Of a DNA stretch of 32,649 bases, positions 15,304 through 24,080 are shown piece by piece; positions within the stretch are counted from its first letter, which is position 1, and each line of letters opens with the position of its first letter. This DNA comes from UBA6065 sp036565605 (lineage in GTDB: Bacteria; Patescibacteriota; Minisyncoccia; Phycocordibacterales; UBA6065). The position numbers and the translations under genes are program-made. Below the pieces are notes generated by a model that saw only the letters and a program-made list of their open reading frames with translations, searched no databases and was not told the origin of the DNA. Where the stretch lies: contig DATCXV010000004.1 in assembly GCA_036565605.1 (NCBI GenBank), forward strand, positions 1 to 32,649. The letters run 5' to 3'.

Positions 15304-18138
15304 ATGAATATCTTCATCACCAAGCGAGACGGTACGAAAGAACTCTTCAACGCCGATAAGATCAATAAATCGATCGAACGTGCCTGTGCAGGACTTGAAG
15401 ATCCGATTTCGATGGTGACTCAGATCGCGACCGACACGCGATTGACCATGTACGATGGTATGACCACCGAAGAGTTGGATAAGGCGACGATCAATGCGGC
15501 CATCCAGAATATTCAGAACGATACTGATTTCGATAAGGCAGCAACAAGACTCCTTCTGAAAACTATCTATAAGAAGGTGGTTGGTGATTATGACACTACA
15601 AACCCAGACGATCTTCGCCAGAAGCACCGCGATACCTTTATTTCTTATATAAAAAACGGTGTGGCGCAGAACCGCCTGCACCCGGACATGCTTTCCAAAT
15701 ATGATTTGGAAAAACTTGCTGACGCTTTGCGCATCGAACGAGACGATATCTTCCTGTATTCGGGCCTTGATGGCTTAATGAATCGTTACTCGGTCCGTAA
15801 CGTGAAGCAGGAAATGACCGAAACTCCGCAGTATCTTTTCATGCGTATCGCCATGGGCCTTGCATACAATGAAGAAGATCCGACCGTGTGGGCGATTCGC
15901 TTCTATGACAAAATGTCGCGCCACGAATATATCGCCGGAGGCTCGACCAATCAGGGTGCGGGTACGAACAGGCCGTCGCTCTCTAACTGCTTCCTTTTGG
16001 AGATCCATGACAACATGGAACATATCGCAAAATCAGTCTCGGACGTGATGCTTCTTTCGAAAGGATCTGGCGGCATCGGCGCATCGGTGACCAAGCTGCG
16101 CGCTACAGGATCTCCGTTGAAGTCCAACTATGGAGGAACCTCGACCGGCCCGACGACCTTTGCCAAGATCATTGATACGGCCATCCGTGCCATTCAGCGT
16201 GGCGGTAAAAAAAAGGGCGCTCTCTGCTTCTATATGGAGAATTGGCATTTGGACTTCCCAGAATTCATTGATTGGAAGCACAACGCTGGCGACGACTATA
16301 TGCGCATGCGTACCGCGAACACAGCGGCGTTCCTTTCTGACGAGTTCATGAAGCGTGTTATTTCCGGCCAGGATTGGTATATGTTCGATCCGGCTGAAAC
16401 GCCTGAATTAAACGAGCTTTACGGCGCTGCATTTTCTGAGAAATACAAGGAATACGTCGCGAAAGCTGAAAGGGGAGAATTGCGCACTTTCAAAAAGATG
16501 CCGGCTTCCGAACAATGGCGCTTGATCCTTACTTCACTTCAGTCGACATCGCATCCGTGGATCACGTGGAAGGATCCGATCAATCTGCGCGCCTTGAATA
16601 ACAACACCGGTACGATCCACATGTCGAACTTGTGTACGGAAATTTGCCTTCCGCAGGACAAAGACAATATCGCCGTTTGTAATTTGATCTCGGTCAACTT
16701 GGCGGCACATGTCTTGAACAAAGAAGTGAACTGGGCGAAGCTCGAAGAGTCAGTGCGTATGGCGGTGAGACAGCTTGATAATCTGATTGATATCAACAAG
16801 CTTCCGGTACCGGAAGCGGTACGATCAGATTCCGAGAACCGCGCTATCGGTCTGGGCGTCATGGGTTTGGCCGACGTCTTCGAAAAGTTGGGACTTTCGT
16901 ACGATAGCGAGCACGCCTGGGATTTCTCGGACCGCATCTTTGAATTCGTCTCGTTTATGGCGATCGACGAGTCGGCAAACCTTGCACAGACTCGCGGTGC
17001 GTACAAAAACTTCGCCGGATCGCGTTGGTCTATGGGTCAGGTGCCAGTCGATACGCTGAAAGTATTGGAAGCAGACCGTGGCCGCGCTCTGACTGTGTCC
17101 AAAGAATCTCGCCACAAGGGATTGAATTGGGACCTTTTGCGCCAGAAAGTAAAAAAGGGTATGCGCAATGCGACCTTGATGGCCGTCGCTCCGAACGCGA
17201 ACATCGGTCTGGTTGCTGGCACTACGCCAGGCATGGATCCGCGCTTTGCTCAAGTATTTTCGCGCAACAAGATTTCCGGCAAGTACATGGATATCAACCA
17301 GAACCTCGTCAAAGACCTTAAAAATATGGGTCTGTGGGAGAAAGTTCGCGGTGAGATCATTGCAAGTCAGGGTGACATCAGTGGTATCGAAGGTATTCCG
17401 CAGCACATTAAGGATATCTACAAGACATCGTTCACCACGTCGCCGTACGCATTTATTGAGGTAGCGGCACGTGCCCAGAAGTGGATTGATCAGGCAATCT
17501 CGCGCAATATGTATCTTGAGACCCGCGACGTCGACGAGACCATGAAGATCTATACGTCCGCATGGGAAAAGGGTGTGAAGACGACCTATTACCTTCACAT
17601 GAAGCCACGCCATACGGCCGAGCAGTCCACCGTCCGCGTCAATAAAGCCGAGGCTTTGGGCAAGAAGGGCTTTGCTGCGGTGGCATCGGCTCTCTCTGAG
17701 AAAAAAGCTTCCTTCGAAGCGCCGCTTCAGAAATCCTTGGAGATTGTCGAGCCGGGCCCGATGCGCACTTCGGAGCCCGTTCCGATCATGGCGGCAAAGC
17801 CTGCAGAGCCGGTTGTCCAGCAGAAATCTGAGCCTATCAAAGCACCGATCTCTTGGAATATTTCGCGTGTTTCTGTAGCGCCGGCACCGTTTGCGGCACC
17901 GAAGCAGGCGTCGCTCGAAACGGCTCAAGTGTCCACGCCCGCTTTATCAGCTGCAGTCGAAGTTGTAGCTAAGCCAAGTGGCTATCAGTCACTTGCTGAT
18001 CTTGCTAGCGCGACCGCTACACCGGCCGCAGCCGAGAAGGCGTCTGCGCCGGCGCCATCATTCAAGGTTGTGAATGGTCGTAGGGTCTTTGCTCCGTCTG
18101 ACCCTTCGGAGGAAAACCTGTGCGATAGCTGTCAGTAA
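15304..18138 (+). CDS. nrdA: Ribonucleoside-diphosphate reductase alpha subunit (NrdA)
   Basis: NrdA holds the active site that reduces ribonucleotides to deoxyribonucleotides. The 944-residue chain starts with an ATP-cone (about 1-95; FITKRDGTKELFNADKI), the allosteric on/off site. Catalytic residues: Cys229 (SLSNCFLL) and Cys459 (IAVCNLIS) as the redox pair, and N442-x-C444-x-E446 (NLCTEI) for radical chemistry; Tyr762-Tyr763 (TTYYLH) fit the radical-transfer pair. It is longer than E. coli NrdA because of a ~150-residue Ala/Pro/Ser-rich region (about 780-930) leading to a terminal CDSC pair (C940, C943), the swinging thiols recharged by glutaredoxin or thioredoxin. nrdB follows after 41 nt. 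Confidence 0.97.
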   Translation: MNIFITKRDGTKELFNADKINKSIERACAGLEDPISMVTQIATDTRLTMYDGMTTEELDKATINAAIQNIQNDTDFDKAATRLLLKTIYKKVVGDYDTTNPDDLRQKHRDTFISYIKNGVAQNRLHPDMLSKYDLEKLADALRIERDDIFLYSGLDGLMNRYSVRNVKQEMTETPQYLFMRIAMGLAYNEEDPTVWAIRFYDKMSRHEYIAGGSTNQGAGTNRPSLSNCFLLEIHDNMEHIAKSVSDVMLLSKGSGGIGASVTKLRATGSPLKSNYGGTSTGPTTFAKIIDTAIRAIQRGGKKKGALCFYMENWHLDFPEFIDWKHNAGDDYMRMRTANTAAFLSDEFMKRVISGQDWYMFDPAETPELNELYGAAFSEKYKEYVAKAERGELRTFKKMPASEQWRLILTSLQSTSHPWITWKDPINLRALNNNTGTIHMSNLCTEICLPQDKDNIAVCNLISVNLAAHVLNKEVNWAKLEESVRMAVRQLDNLIDINKLPVPEAVRSDSENRAIGLGVMGLADVFEKLGLSYDSEHAWDFSDRIFEFVSFMAIDESANLAQTRGAYKNFAGSRWSMGQVPVDTLKVLEADRGRALTVSKESRHKGLNWDLLRQKVKKGMRNATLMAVAPNANIGLVAGTTPGMDPRFAQVFSRNKISGKYMDINQNLVKDLKNMGLWEKVRGEIIASQGDISGIEGIPQHIKDIYKTSFTTSPYAFIEVAARAQKWIDQAISRNMYLETRDVDETMKIYTSAWEKGVKTTYYLHMKPRHTAEQSTVRVNKAEALGKKGFAAVASALSEKKASFEAPLQKSLEIVEPGPMRTSEPVPIMAAKPAEPVVQQKSEPIKAPISWNISRVSVAPAPFAAPKQASLETAQVSTPALSAAVEVVAKPSGYQSLADLASATATPAAAEKASAPAPSFKVVNGRRVFAPSDPSEENLCDSCQ

Positions 18139-18179
18139 GATCGTAGAGAATTTATCAAACCCTGTAACCCAGTACTACC

Positions 18180-19166
18180 ATGGCACTCATTGGCAAAGCA
18201 TCACCAGAAGACGTAAACCTACACCCACTGCGATACAAGTGGGCGTATGACCTCTATAACCAGGCTGTTCGCAATACATGGTTCCCGCACGAGATTGCAT
18301 TGAAGGAGGACCTCGACGACTGGGCAAAAATGACCGAGGACGAGCGCCATGCGGTGAAGTTTCTGATGGCCTTCTTTAATCCGGCAGAACTGATTGTGAA
18401 CCGTTCGATCGCCCTCGGTGTCTATCCGTACTTGAAGTCTCCGGAGTGCCATTTGTATTTGGCAAAGCAGATGTGGGAAGAGGCGAACCACTGTGTTGCT
18501 TTCGAATACGTACTTGAGACGTTCCCGTTCGATCGCACCAAGATTTATGATGTTCACCTGCAAGTTCCTTCGATGCAGGCAAAGGAGGCTTTCATCACCA
18601 AGTACATGAAGCGCATGATGGATGACAAGCTCGACATCGAAACAGCTGATGGCAAAAAGGACTTCATCAGGAATTTGGTCGCAACCAACATTGTGATGGA
18701 AGGTATTTGGTTCTATTCGGGCTTCATGGTGGCGTTGTCGTTCCGTCAGCGTAATCAGTTGCGCAATTTCGGTTCGATGATCAACTGGGTCATTCGAGAC
18801 GAGTCACTCCATTTGAAATTCGGCATGAACTTGGTTCACAATATTTTGGAGGAAAATGCCGAACTGCTGACCGAAGAATTCGCGACCGAAATCCGTGACA
18901 TTATTATCGAAGGTGTGAATTTGGAGGTGAACTACAACAAGGATTTGTTCCCGAACGGCATTTTGGGACTGAACGCAGACTACGTGAACCAGTACGTGAT
19001 GTATGTTTGCGATCGCCGTTTGGAAGAACTGGGCCTACCGAAGTATTACAACGCTACGAACCCGGCAAAATGGATGGCGACGTCGACCGACGTCTTCGAG
19101 CTGGTTAACTTCTTCGAAGCCCAGAATACGAACTACGAAGTGGACTCAGGAAGCCACAAGAAATAG
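18180..19166 (+). CDS. nrdB: Ribonucleoside-diphosphate reductase beta subunit (NrdB), class Ic-like
   Basis: The beta subunit generates the oxidant for NrdA with a dimetal site. The 328-residue product shows all six carboxylate/His ligands: E70 (NPAE), E101 and H104 (EEANH), E174 (IVMEG), E208 and H211 (RDESLH). The residue four after H104, which carries the radical Tyr in class Ia enzymes, is F108, and the first ligand is Glu rather than Asp. Both features match the class Ic Mn/Fe enzyme of Chlamydia; the class assignment is inference from these two positions. There is no Shine-Dalgarno before the ATG. It is transcribed with nrdA. Confidence 0.96.
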   Translation: MALIGKASPEDVNLHPLRYKWAYDLYNQAVRNTWFPHEIALKEDLDDWAKMTEDERHAVKFLMAFFNPAELIVNRSIALGVYPYLKSPECHLYLAKQMWEEANHCVAFEYVLETFPFDRTKIYDVHLQVPSMQAKEAFITKYMKRMMDDKLDIETADGKKDFIRNLVATNIVMEGIWFYSGFMVALSFRQRNQLRNFGSMINWVIRDESLHLKFGMNLVHNILEENAELLTEEFATEIRDIIIEGVNLEVNYNKDLFPNGILGLNADYVNQYVMYVCDRRLEELGLPKYYNATNPAKWMATSTDVFELVNFFEAQNTNYEVDSGSHKK

Positions 19167-19204
19167 TGAAGTAGAAAGCCTGACAGATAGAGGCTACATA
19201 AGAT

Positions 19205-19228
19205 AAAAAAGCCTCCGTTACCGGAGGC
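19205..19228 (-). terminator. Intrinsic terminator of the minus-strand orphan gene, shared with nrdB
   Basis: Stem GCCTCCG/CGGAGGC with a 4-nt loop. On the minus strand it is followed by T6, a full intrinsic terminator 8 nt beyond the 19236 stop. On the plus strand only TT follows, so it is weak for nrdB. Confidence 0.8.
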
Positions 19229-19235
19229 TTCATGC

Positions 19236-19508
19236 TCAAACCTTATCAAGCTCAACTGTGGTAATGGGAATTGCAAGTTCAGTCGAAACGACAAAGCGCA
19301 CACCATTTGATGCGATATGAAGTGTTGATATCGTAACCTCACATTCTGCGCCACGGTCGGAATCTCGTTCGATGATAATTACGTTACCCGTAAGATACCT
19401 ACGATGACGATTAATTGCGATGAGCCATACCGTCAGTGGTACTCTTTCATATGCGAGATCCGATATACTAACTCCTCCCAATGGGAGGAGAGGTGGCTGC
19501 AAAGACAT
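19236..19508 (-). CDS. Unrecognised 90-residue protein, convergent with nrdB
   Basis: I do not recognise this protein. Reality is supported by AAAGGA about 9 nt before the ATG, a -10 TATAAA at 19554-19549, and a full terminator immediately after the stop. The sequence alternates short hydrophobic beta-like strands (VPLTVWLIAI, GNVIIIERD, CEVTISTLHI, GVRFVVSTELAIPITTVEL), suggesting a small all-beta domain with no membrane segment. It faces nrdB and has rnpB behind it, so it is its own transcription unit. Confidence 0.7.
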   Translation of the reverse strand: MSLQPPLLPLGGVSISDLAYERVPLTVWLIAINRHRRYLTGNVIIIERDSDRGAECEVTISTLHIASNGVRFVVSTELAIPITTVELDKV

Positions 19509-19548
19509 GATTTTGATCCTTTCTGTAATTAGGAATTAAGGAACACTT

Positions 19549-19554
19549 TTTATA
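19549..19554 (-). promoter_or_regulatory. -10 element of the 19508 minus-strand gene
   Basis: TATAAA on the minus strand, about 40 nt before the ATG; no good -35. A Shine-Dalgarno-bearing leader of ~34 nt is predicted. Confidence 0.4.
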
Positions 19555-19622
19555 CTACGCACAGGCGCCCAAATTTGTTTGTTGCCCAGTATTCTTGATA
19601 TCGCAGATGTTGAAAGTGATTA

Positions 19623-19651
19623 TTTACTATATTATTTTGGTATGATATAAT
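19623..19651 (+). promoter_or_regulatory. rnpB promoter: TTTACT -17- extended TATAAT
   Basis: TTTACT (19623-19628), 17 nt, then TATAAT (19646-19651) preceded by TGA. The predicted first base is 19658, exactly the start of the RNase P RNA P1 stem. Confidence 0.75.
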
Positions 19652-19657
19652 ATATAA

Positions 19658-19945
19658 GTGGGTCTCATAGCTACGCCTGTCCGCAAGGAGAGGTGAGGAA
19701 AGTCCGAACACTCGCCGGTCGCAAGACTGGCAGCAAGGTAGCGGGTAACGCCCGTCGGGGTAATCCTAGAGGTGAGAACAGAGACGAGCTCCTTTAATGG
19801 AGGTGAAACGGCAAAATCCTTACCCGAGTGCAAGGCCGTGCCGGCAGCAATGCCGGAGTGCCGCTCGAGGTCCCGAGCGATTGGGATCCTAGACAAATCG
19901 CTATGCAGTCGCAAGACTGAACAGAATTCGGCTTACGGCCCACGA
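19658..19945 (+). ncRNA. rnpB: RNase P RNA
   Basis: The catalytic RNA of tRNA 5' maturation. Conserved segments: GAGGAAAGTCCGAAC near the 5' end (about 19694-19708) and ACAGAATTCGGCTTACGGCC near the 3' end. The P1 ends pair over seven positions: GTGGGTC (19658-19664) with GGCCCAC (19937-19943), including one G-U. Internal GCAA-capped hairpins are seen, including two copies of GTCGCAAGAC. The ~288 nt length is short for the common A type. Ends are inferred from P1. Confidence 0.95.
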
Positions 19946-19955
19946 ACAATCAAAG

Positions 19956-19980
19956 AGCGCTCTCAACAGGAGCGCTTTTT
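19956..19980 (+). terminator. Intrinsic terminator of rnpB
   Basis: Stem AGCGCTC/GAGCGCT with a 7-nt loop followed by T5. Confidence 0.88.
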
Positions 19981-19993
19981 GCATGGTGTATAC

Positions 19994-19999
19994 TATAAT
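19994..19999 (+). promoter_or_regulatory. -10 element upstream of the 20025 gene
   Basis: TATAAT just after the rnpB terminator; the predicted start of transcription near 20006 supports the ATG at 20025 rather than 19983 or 19998. Confidence 0.5.
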
Positions 20000-20024
20000 G
20001 CATTATTCCCTTAGCGCACCGTGC

Positions 20025-22355
20025 ATGAGAATCCTCGATAGGCTTGCTTTTATCATCCTTCAGGCGATCTTGTTCTTCGCCCCGATCTTCTTTATTCCGT
20101 CGATATCGGTTCCTCTTCAAACGGGCCGATCGGCATTCTTTATTTTTGGCACAATCTTGGTGCTGGTCCTTTGGCTTATTGCGCGACTGCGCGACGGAGT
20201 ATTTGAAGCGCCGAAGACATGGCTTTATCCAGTAGCGGGAGCACTGGGCATTATCTATGCCTTGTCTGCGATTTCGTCAGCTCATCCGGCAACATCGCTT
20301 ATGGGCCAGGGATTTGAGTTGGGCACGCTCGCATTTTTCGGCACATCAATTGTCCTCTTCCTTCTTGTGCCATTGATTGCGCGCACTGAAGAGCGTGTTT
20401 TCTATTCGTACCTCACGCTTTTGTGTTCGTTTTTCCTTCTTGCCTTGTTCCATGTCATTCGCTTCTTTGCAGGACCGGACACGCTTGCTTTCGGTGGCCT
20501 TCTTGGATCGACGACTTCAGCGATTTTCGGCAAGTGGAATGATCTTGCGGTCTTCTTTGGTTTGACTGCGCTGGTGTCTCTGGTGACACTCGAGCGCGTG
20601 CGCCTCTCTGCACTTTGGAGCGTGTTGGCTCACATAGCGCTTATATTGTCGCTCGTTATGGTTGCGCTCATTGGGTTCTCTCCGGTCTGGACAACCATCT
20701 TGATCTTCTCGTTTGTATTCTTGGTCTATGAATTGTCTTTGGGTAGGGGAAGAAGGGCCGAGGGAGGCGTCAATCGCCATCCTTATTATGCGGGCCTGAT
20801 CTTGATCGTATCGATCATCTTCCTGTTCGCAGGTGCGACGATTGGTGACTTTGTGAGCGCACGTTTGGGCACTGCTCAGATAGAGGTTCGTCCAACATGG
20901 GCTGCTACTATGGAAGTTTCGTCGGCAACGCTTGCGAACGACGCGTTGTTGGGCTCTGGTCCGAACCGCTTCTCGAACGAATGGCTCATGCACAAGCCTG
21001 GCGGTGTCAACCAGACCTTGTTCTGGAATACTGACTTTAACTACGGTGTCGGTTTCGTGACAAGCTTCTTGGCAACGACAGGTATCTTGGGTGCAATCGC
21101 GATTGTCATATTCGTGGTCCTGTTGGCAATCCTTATCGTTCGTGCACTGATTTCGACTGGATCATCGGTTTTCGGTCGCTACCTCGTCCTTTCATCTGCA
21201 CTTGCTACGGCATATATGTGGGTCTTCTCGATCATCTATGTTCCGTCGAACGGGTTGTGGGTGCTTACCTTGGCGATAACTGGTCTCTTTATTGCAGCTT
21301 CTATTCGCGACGGGGTGTTATCGAACTGGAAGATTTCCACAAAGGAAAGATCCGCAGGTAGCTTTGTGTCAGTTCTTGTTGTCATCTTGATTCTTGTTGG
21401 TTCTCTTGCGTTCGGTTATTCGGCTGGAAAGAAATTCATAGCTTCGGTTGATTTCCAGAAAGCGCTTATCGCTGTGAACCGCGACGGCAAGCTTGAAGAT
21501 GGTGAAGCGTACCTCATGAAAGCGATCGCACTTGATCCGTCTGATGTGTATTATCAGTCGCTCGCGGAGTTGTACTTGGGCAAGATCTCTAATCTCTTGA
21601 ATGATACGAAGATCAGCAAGGAGGATGCGCAGAAGCAGTTCCAGGACCTCTTGGGCAACGCGATCGGTGCTGGCCAGGCGGCAGTAGCAGCAAACCCGAC
21701 CAATTATCAGAACTATGTCGAGCTTGGTCGTATCTTCGAAGCGGTCGTTCCGCTCGAAATTCAGGGCGCTTATGACAGCGCTAAGTCGACCTACGAGGCT
21801 GCGCTCGCTCTTAATCCGCAAAGCCCCGAGATCCCGCTTCTCCTGGCGCGCCTTTCGGTAGCAAATAAGGATAATAAAGCGGCCAAGGGATATATCGATC
21901 AGGCGCTTGCAAAGAAGAATGATTACGCTGATGCTATCTTCCTCTTGGCACAGATCCAGATCTCGGAAAATGACGTGCCGAATGCGATTCGCTCGACGGC
22001 AGCAGTAGCGACGCTCAATCCGAATGATTCGGGCATCTTCTTCCAGCTTGGTTTGCTCTATTACAACCAGAAGGACTATCAGAGCTCGACCTTGGCACTT
22101 GAACGCGCGGTTGCTCTTAATCCTGAATACGCGAACGCCAAGTATTTCTTGGGTCTCTCGTATTATCAGGTGGGCGCGAAGGATAAGGCTTTGGTTCAAT
22201 TCAAGGATCTTGAAAAGACCAATCCTGACAACGAAGAAGTGAAAAACATTGTAAGTACGCTTGAAGCAGGCAAGCCACTTTTCAGTGAACAGACTTCGTC
22301 GCCGGCGAAAAGGACGACACCTCCGGTTCAGGAAACTACGAAATCAGGAGAATAG
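20025..22355 (+). CDS. O-antigen ligase/polymerase-like membrane protein with C-terminal TPR repeats
   Basis: The 776-residue protein has about ten or more hydrophobic segments in residues 1-~480, including the Wzy_C-type signature NDALLGSGPNRFSNEW and the following FVTSFLATTGILGAIAI. After the last membrane segment (around 455-475, FVSVLVVILILVGSLAFGY) comes a soluble region of at least five TPR-like repeats (for example IFFQLGLLYYNQKDYQSS and AKYFLGLSYYQVGAKDKA), probably outside the membrane. It is a full-length relative of the partial gene at 2-1420. Likely role is polymerisation or transfer of a surface glycan to lipid or protein; substrate unknown. murJ starts 13 nt after its stop, so the two are likely co-transcribed. 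Confidence 0.85.
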   Translation: MRILDRLAFIILQAILFFAPIFFIPSISVPLQTGRSAFFIFGTILVLVLWLIARLRDGVFEAPKTWLYPVAGALGIIYALSAISSAHPATSLMGQGFELGTLAFFGTSIVLFLLVPLIARTEERVFYSYLTLLCSFFLLALFHVIRFFAGPDTLAFGGLLGSTTSAIFGKWNDLAVFFGLTALVSLVTLERVRLSALWSVLAHIALILSLVMVALIGFSPVWTTILIFSFVFLVYELSLGRGRRAEGGVNRHPYYAGLILIVSIIFLFAGATIGDFVSARLGTAQIEVRPTWAATMEVSSATLANDALLGSGPNRFSNEWLMHKPGGVNQTLFWNTDFNYGVGFVTSFLATTGILGAIAIVIFVVLLAILIVRALISTGSSVFGRYLVLSSALATAYMWVFSIIYVPSNGLWVLTLAITGLFIAASIRDGVLSNWKISTKERSAGSFVSVLVVILILVGSLAFGYSAGKKFIASVDFQKALIAVNRDGKLEDGEAYLMKAIALDPSDVYYQSLAELYLGKISNLLNDTKISKEDAQKQFQDLLGNAIGAGQAAVAANPTNYQNYVELGRIFEAVVPLEIQGAYDSAKSTYEAALALNPQSPEIPLLLARLSVANKDNKAAKGYIDQALAKKNDYADAIFLLAQIQISENDVPNAIRSTAAVATLNPNDSGIFFQLGLLYYNQKDYQSSTLALERAVALNPEYANAKYFLGLSYYQVGAKDKALVQFKDLEKTNPDNEEVKNIVSTLEAGKPLFSEQTSSPAKRTTPPVQETTKSGE

Positions 22356-22368
22356 CGAGCACAGTCCG

Positions 22369-24045
22369 ATGGTGAAGAGGATACTCTCATTTGTCGGACG
22401 GGAGATAAGCGGCCTTCATGAGGCCGCTTATCTCCTTGCTGGGTCGGCTCTCGCCTCGCTTCTCTTCGCCTTGATTCGCGATCGGCTTCTGGCGCATATC
22501 TTGGGTGCGAGTACAAAGCTTGATGTGTATTATGCGGCGTTCCGTGTACCGGATCTCATTTTCGTCGCGGTGGCGGGTTTGGTGTCTGCATCGGTTATCG
22601 TACCGCTTCTTTCGGCCGAGCATGAAAAAGGGCACGACGCTTTGCGCGCTACGGTTCAAAGTCTGTTCTCGTCCTTTCTGGTGCTTATCTTGGTGGTTTG
22701 TGCGGTGGCATGGGTGACATTACCTTGGATCGATCGTCTCTTGTATCCAGCGCTGTTTGCTCGCGGAACTGGTGGGGAACTGGTTGCAACGTCTCGCATT
22801 TTGCTCCTTTCTCCGATACTCCTTGGCCTCTCAGGTTTCTTTGGTTCGATTACTCAAGTGAAAGGAAGATTCCTGGTCTACGCTTTGGCGACACCGCTTT
22901 ACAATGTCGGCATCATTTTAGGTATCCTCTTTTTCTTGCCGGTTGCAGGGGTGCCTGGACTTGCCTGGGGTGTTGGATTGGGAGCGGCATTGCTCTGTAT
23001 AGTGCAAATACCATATCTCGTGCGTGACGGTCTATTTCCTCGAGGGTCTGTGCGTTTCTCGTGGTCTCGGATCAAGCCGGTCGCACTGCTTTCGATACCT
23101 CGGACACTTACGCTTTCGTCTCAGCAGCTTTCGACGCTTTCCTTAGTCTCTTTCGCATCGTATCTGGGCGCAGGTTCGATATCGGTCTTCAATTTGGCTC
23201 AGAATTTGCAGTCGGTCCCATTGTCCTTGATCGGAGCAAGCTATTCGTCGGCAGCATTTCCAGTGCTTTCGAAATTACTTGCCGAGGACAAGAGAGAAGA
23301 ATATGTGGCTAAAGTCGCGGCTGCCGCCCGCCACATTGCATTTTGGGCCATTCCTATCACGGTGTTCTTTATTGTATTGCGCCTTCAGATTGTGCAGGTT
23401 GTTTTGGGTTCGGGACAATTCAACATTTCGGATGAACGGCGGACGGCTGCGGCACTTGCGTTGTTTGTTATCTCGTCATCGGCACAATGTCTTCAGCTTC
23501 TTTTTGTGCGCTCATTCTATGCCGAAGGGAAGACAGCCCGGCCGCTTTACATGAATCTTATCTGCATGGCTCTAACCGTGATATTAGGTGCGGGACTGGT
23601 CAAAGCCTTCCATGCATTTCCTGTGTTCGCAGCATTCTTCGAAAGCCTTTTGCGCACAACAGGTGCTGGTGATTCATCAGTGCTCATGCTGCCTTTAGCG
23701 TTTTCTGTGGGCGCCTTCTTGAATTTGTATCTACACTGGCGATCGTTTTCGAGAGAGTTTCCGTCGTTTACCAGATCGATCACGCGTTCAGCGTTTCAGT
23801 CAATTGGCGCAGCGGTGGTTGGAGGATATCTCGCGCACCTGTGTGTAGGTTGGTTTGCTGGTGCGTTCGGAAGGTCTGCGTTTGGTGTTCTGTTTTTGGG
23901 ATTATCCGCTGGAGCTGTTGGAATGCTTCTGTCGGTAGTGATTCTTGCAGTCCTTAGAAATCCAGAATTGCGCGATATTGCTCTTGCGCTGCGGTCTCGC
24001 ATTTGGAAGATTGATCGTTCGTCGCTTGATCGCGTGCCGTCATAG
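22369..24045 (+). CDS. murJ: Lipid II flippase MurJ (MviN family)
   Basis: MurJ moves lipid II across the cytoplasmic membrane for peptidoglycan assembly. The 558-residue protein is hydrophobic throughout and shows the N-terminal family pattern FALIRDRLLAHILGASTKLD then YYAAFRVPDLIF, plus TLSSQQLSTLSLVSFAS and ISVFNLAQNLQSVPLSLIG. I place the start at the ATG at 22369, 13 nt after the preceding stop; the open frame extends to 22261 but that part overlaps the upstream gene and is Arg-rich and not MurJ-like. AGGAG lies some 18 nt upstream, too far for a standard site. A perfect 15-bp inverted repeat lies in codons 11-22. Confidence 0.93.
   Translation: MVKRILSFVGREISGLHEAAYLLAGSALASLLFALIRDRLLAHILGASTKLDVYYAAFRVPDLIFVAVAGLVSASVIVPLLSAEHEKGHDALRATVQSLFSSFLVLILVVCAVAWVTLPWIDRLLYPALFARGTGGELVATSRILLLSPILLGLSGFFGSITQVKGRFLVYALATPLYNVGIILGILFFLPVAGVPGLAWGVGLGAALLCIVQIPYLVRDGLFPRGSVRFSWSRIKPVALLSIPRTLTLSSQQLSTLSLVSFASYLGAGSISVFNLAQNLQSVPLSLIGASYSSAAFPVLSKLLAEDKREEYVAKVAAAARHIAFWAIPITVFFIVLRLQIVQVVLGSGQFNISDERRTAAALALFVISSSAQCLQLLFVRSFYAEGKTARPLYMNLICMALTVILGAGLVKAFHAFPVFAAFFESLLRTTGAGDSSVLMLPLAFSVGAFLNLYLHWRSFSREFPSFTRSITRSAFQSIGAAVVGGYLAHLCVGWFAGAFGRSAFGVLFLGLSAGAVGMLLSVVILAVLRNPELRDIALALRSRIWKIDRSSLDRVPS
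22401..22435. repeat. Perfect 15-bp inverted repeat within the murJ 5' coding region
   Basis: GGAGATAAGCGGCCT (22401-22415), loop TCATG, and its exact complement AGGCCGCTTATCTCC (22421-22435). There is no T run, so it is not an intrinsic terminator. In mRNA it forms a very stable hairpin starting 32 nt downstream of the start codon. Confidence 0.85.
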
Positions 24046-24080
24046 CGAAAGGGCCATCTCTGTGATAGGTTAAACGGGCA

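Noticed and set aside
16825..17928. 367-codon open frame on the minus strand opposite nrdA
   Set aside because: Cys/Arg-rich shadow of nrdA, which is conserved over this region.
19709..19918. Two copies of GTCGCAAGAC as a possible repeat element
   Set aside because: Both are GCAA-capped hairpins within RNase P RNA.
24060..24076. TGTGATAGGTTAAA as a leaderless -10 for lepA, and TATCTA at 11650 for obg
   Set aside because: Too few matches to the -10 consensus to count with the twelve better cases.
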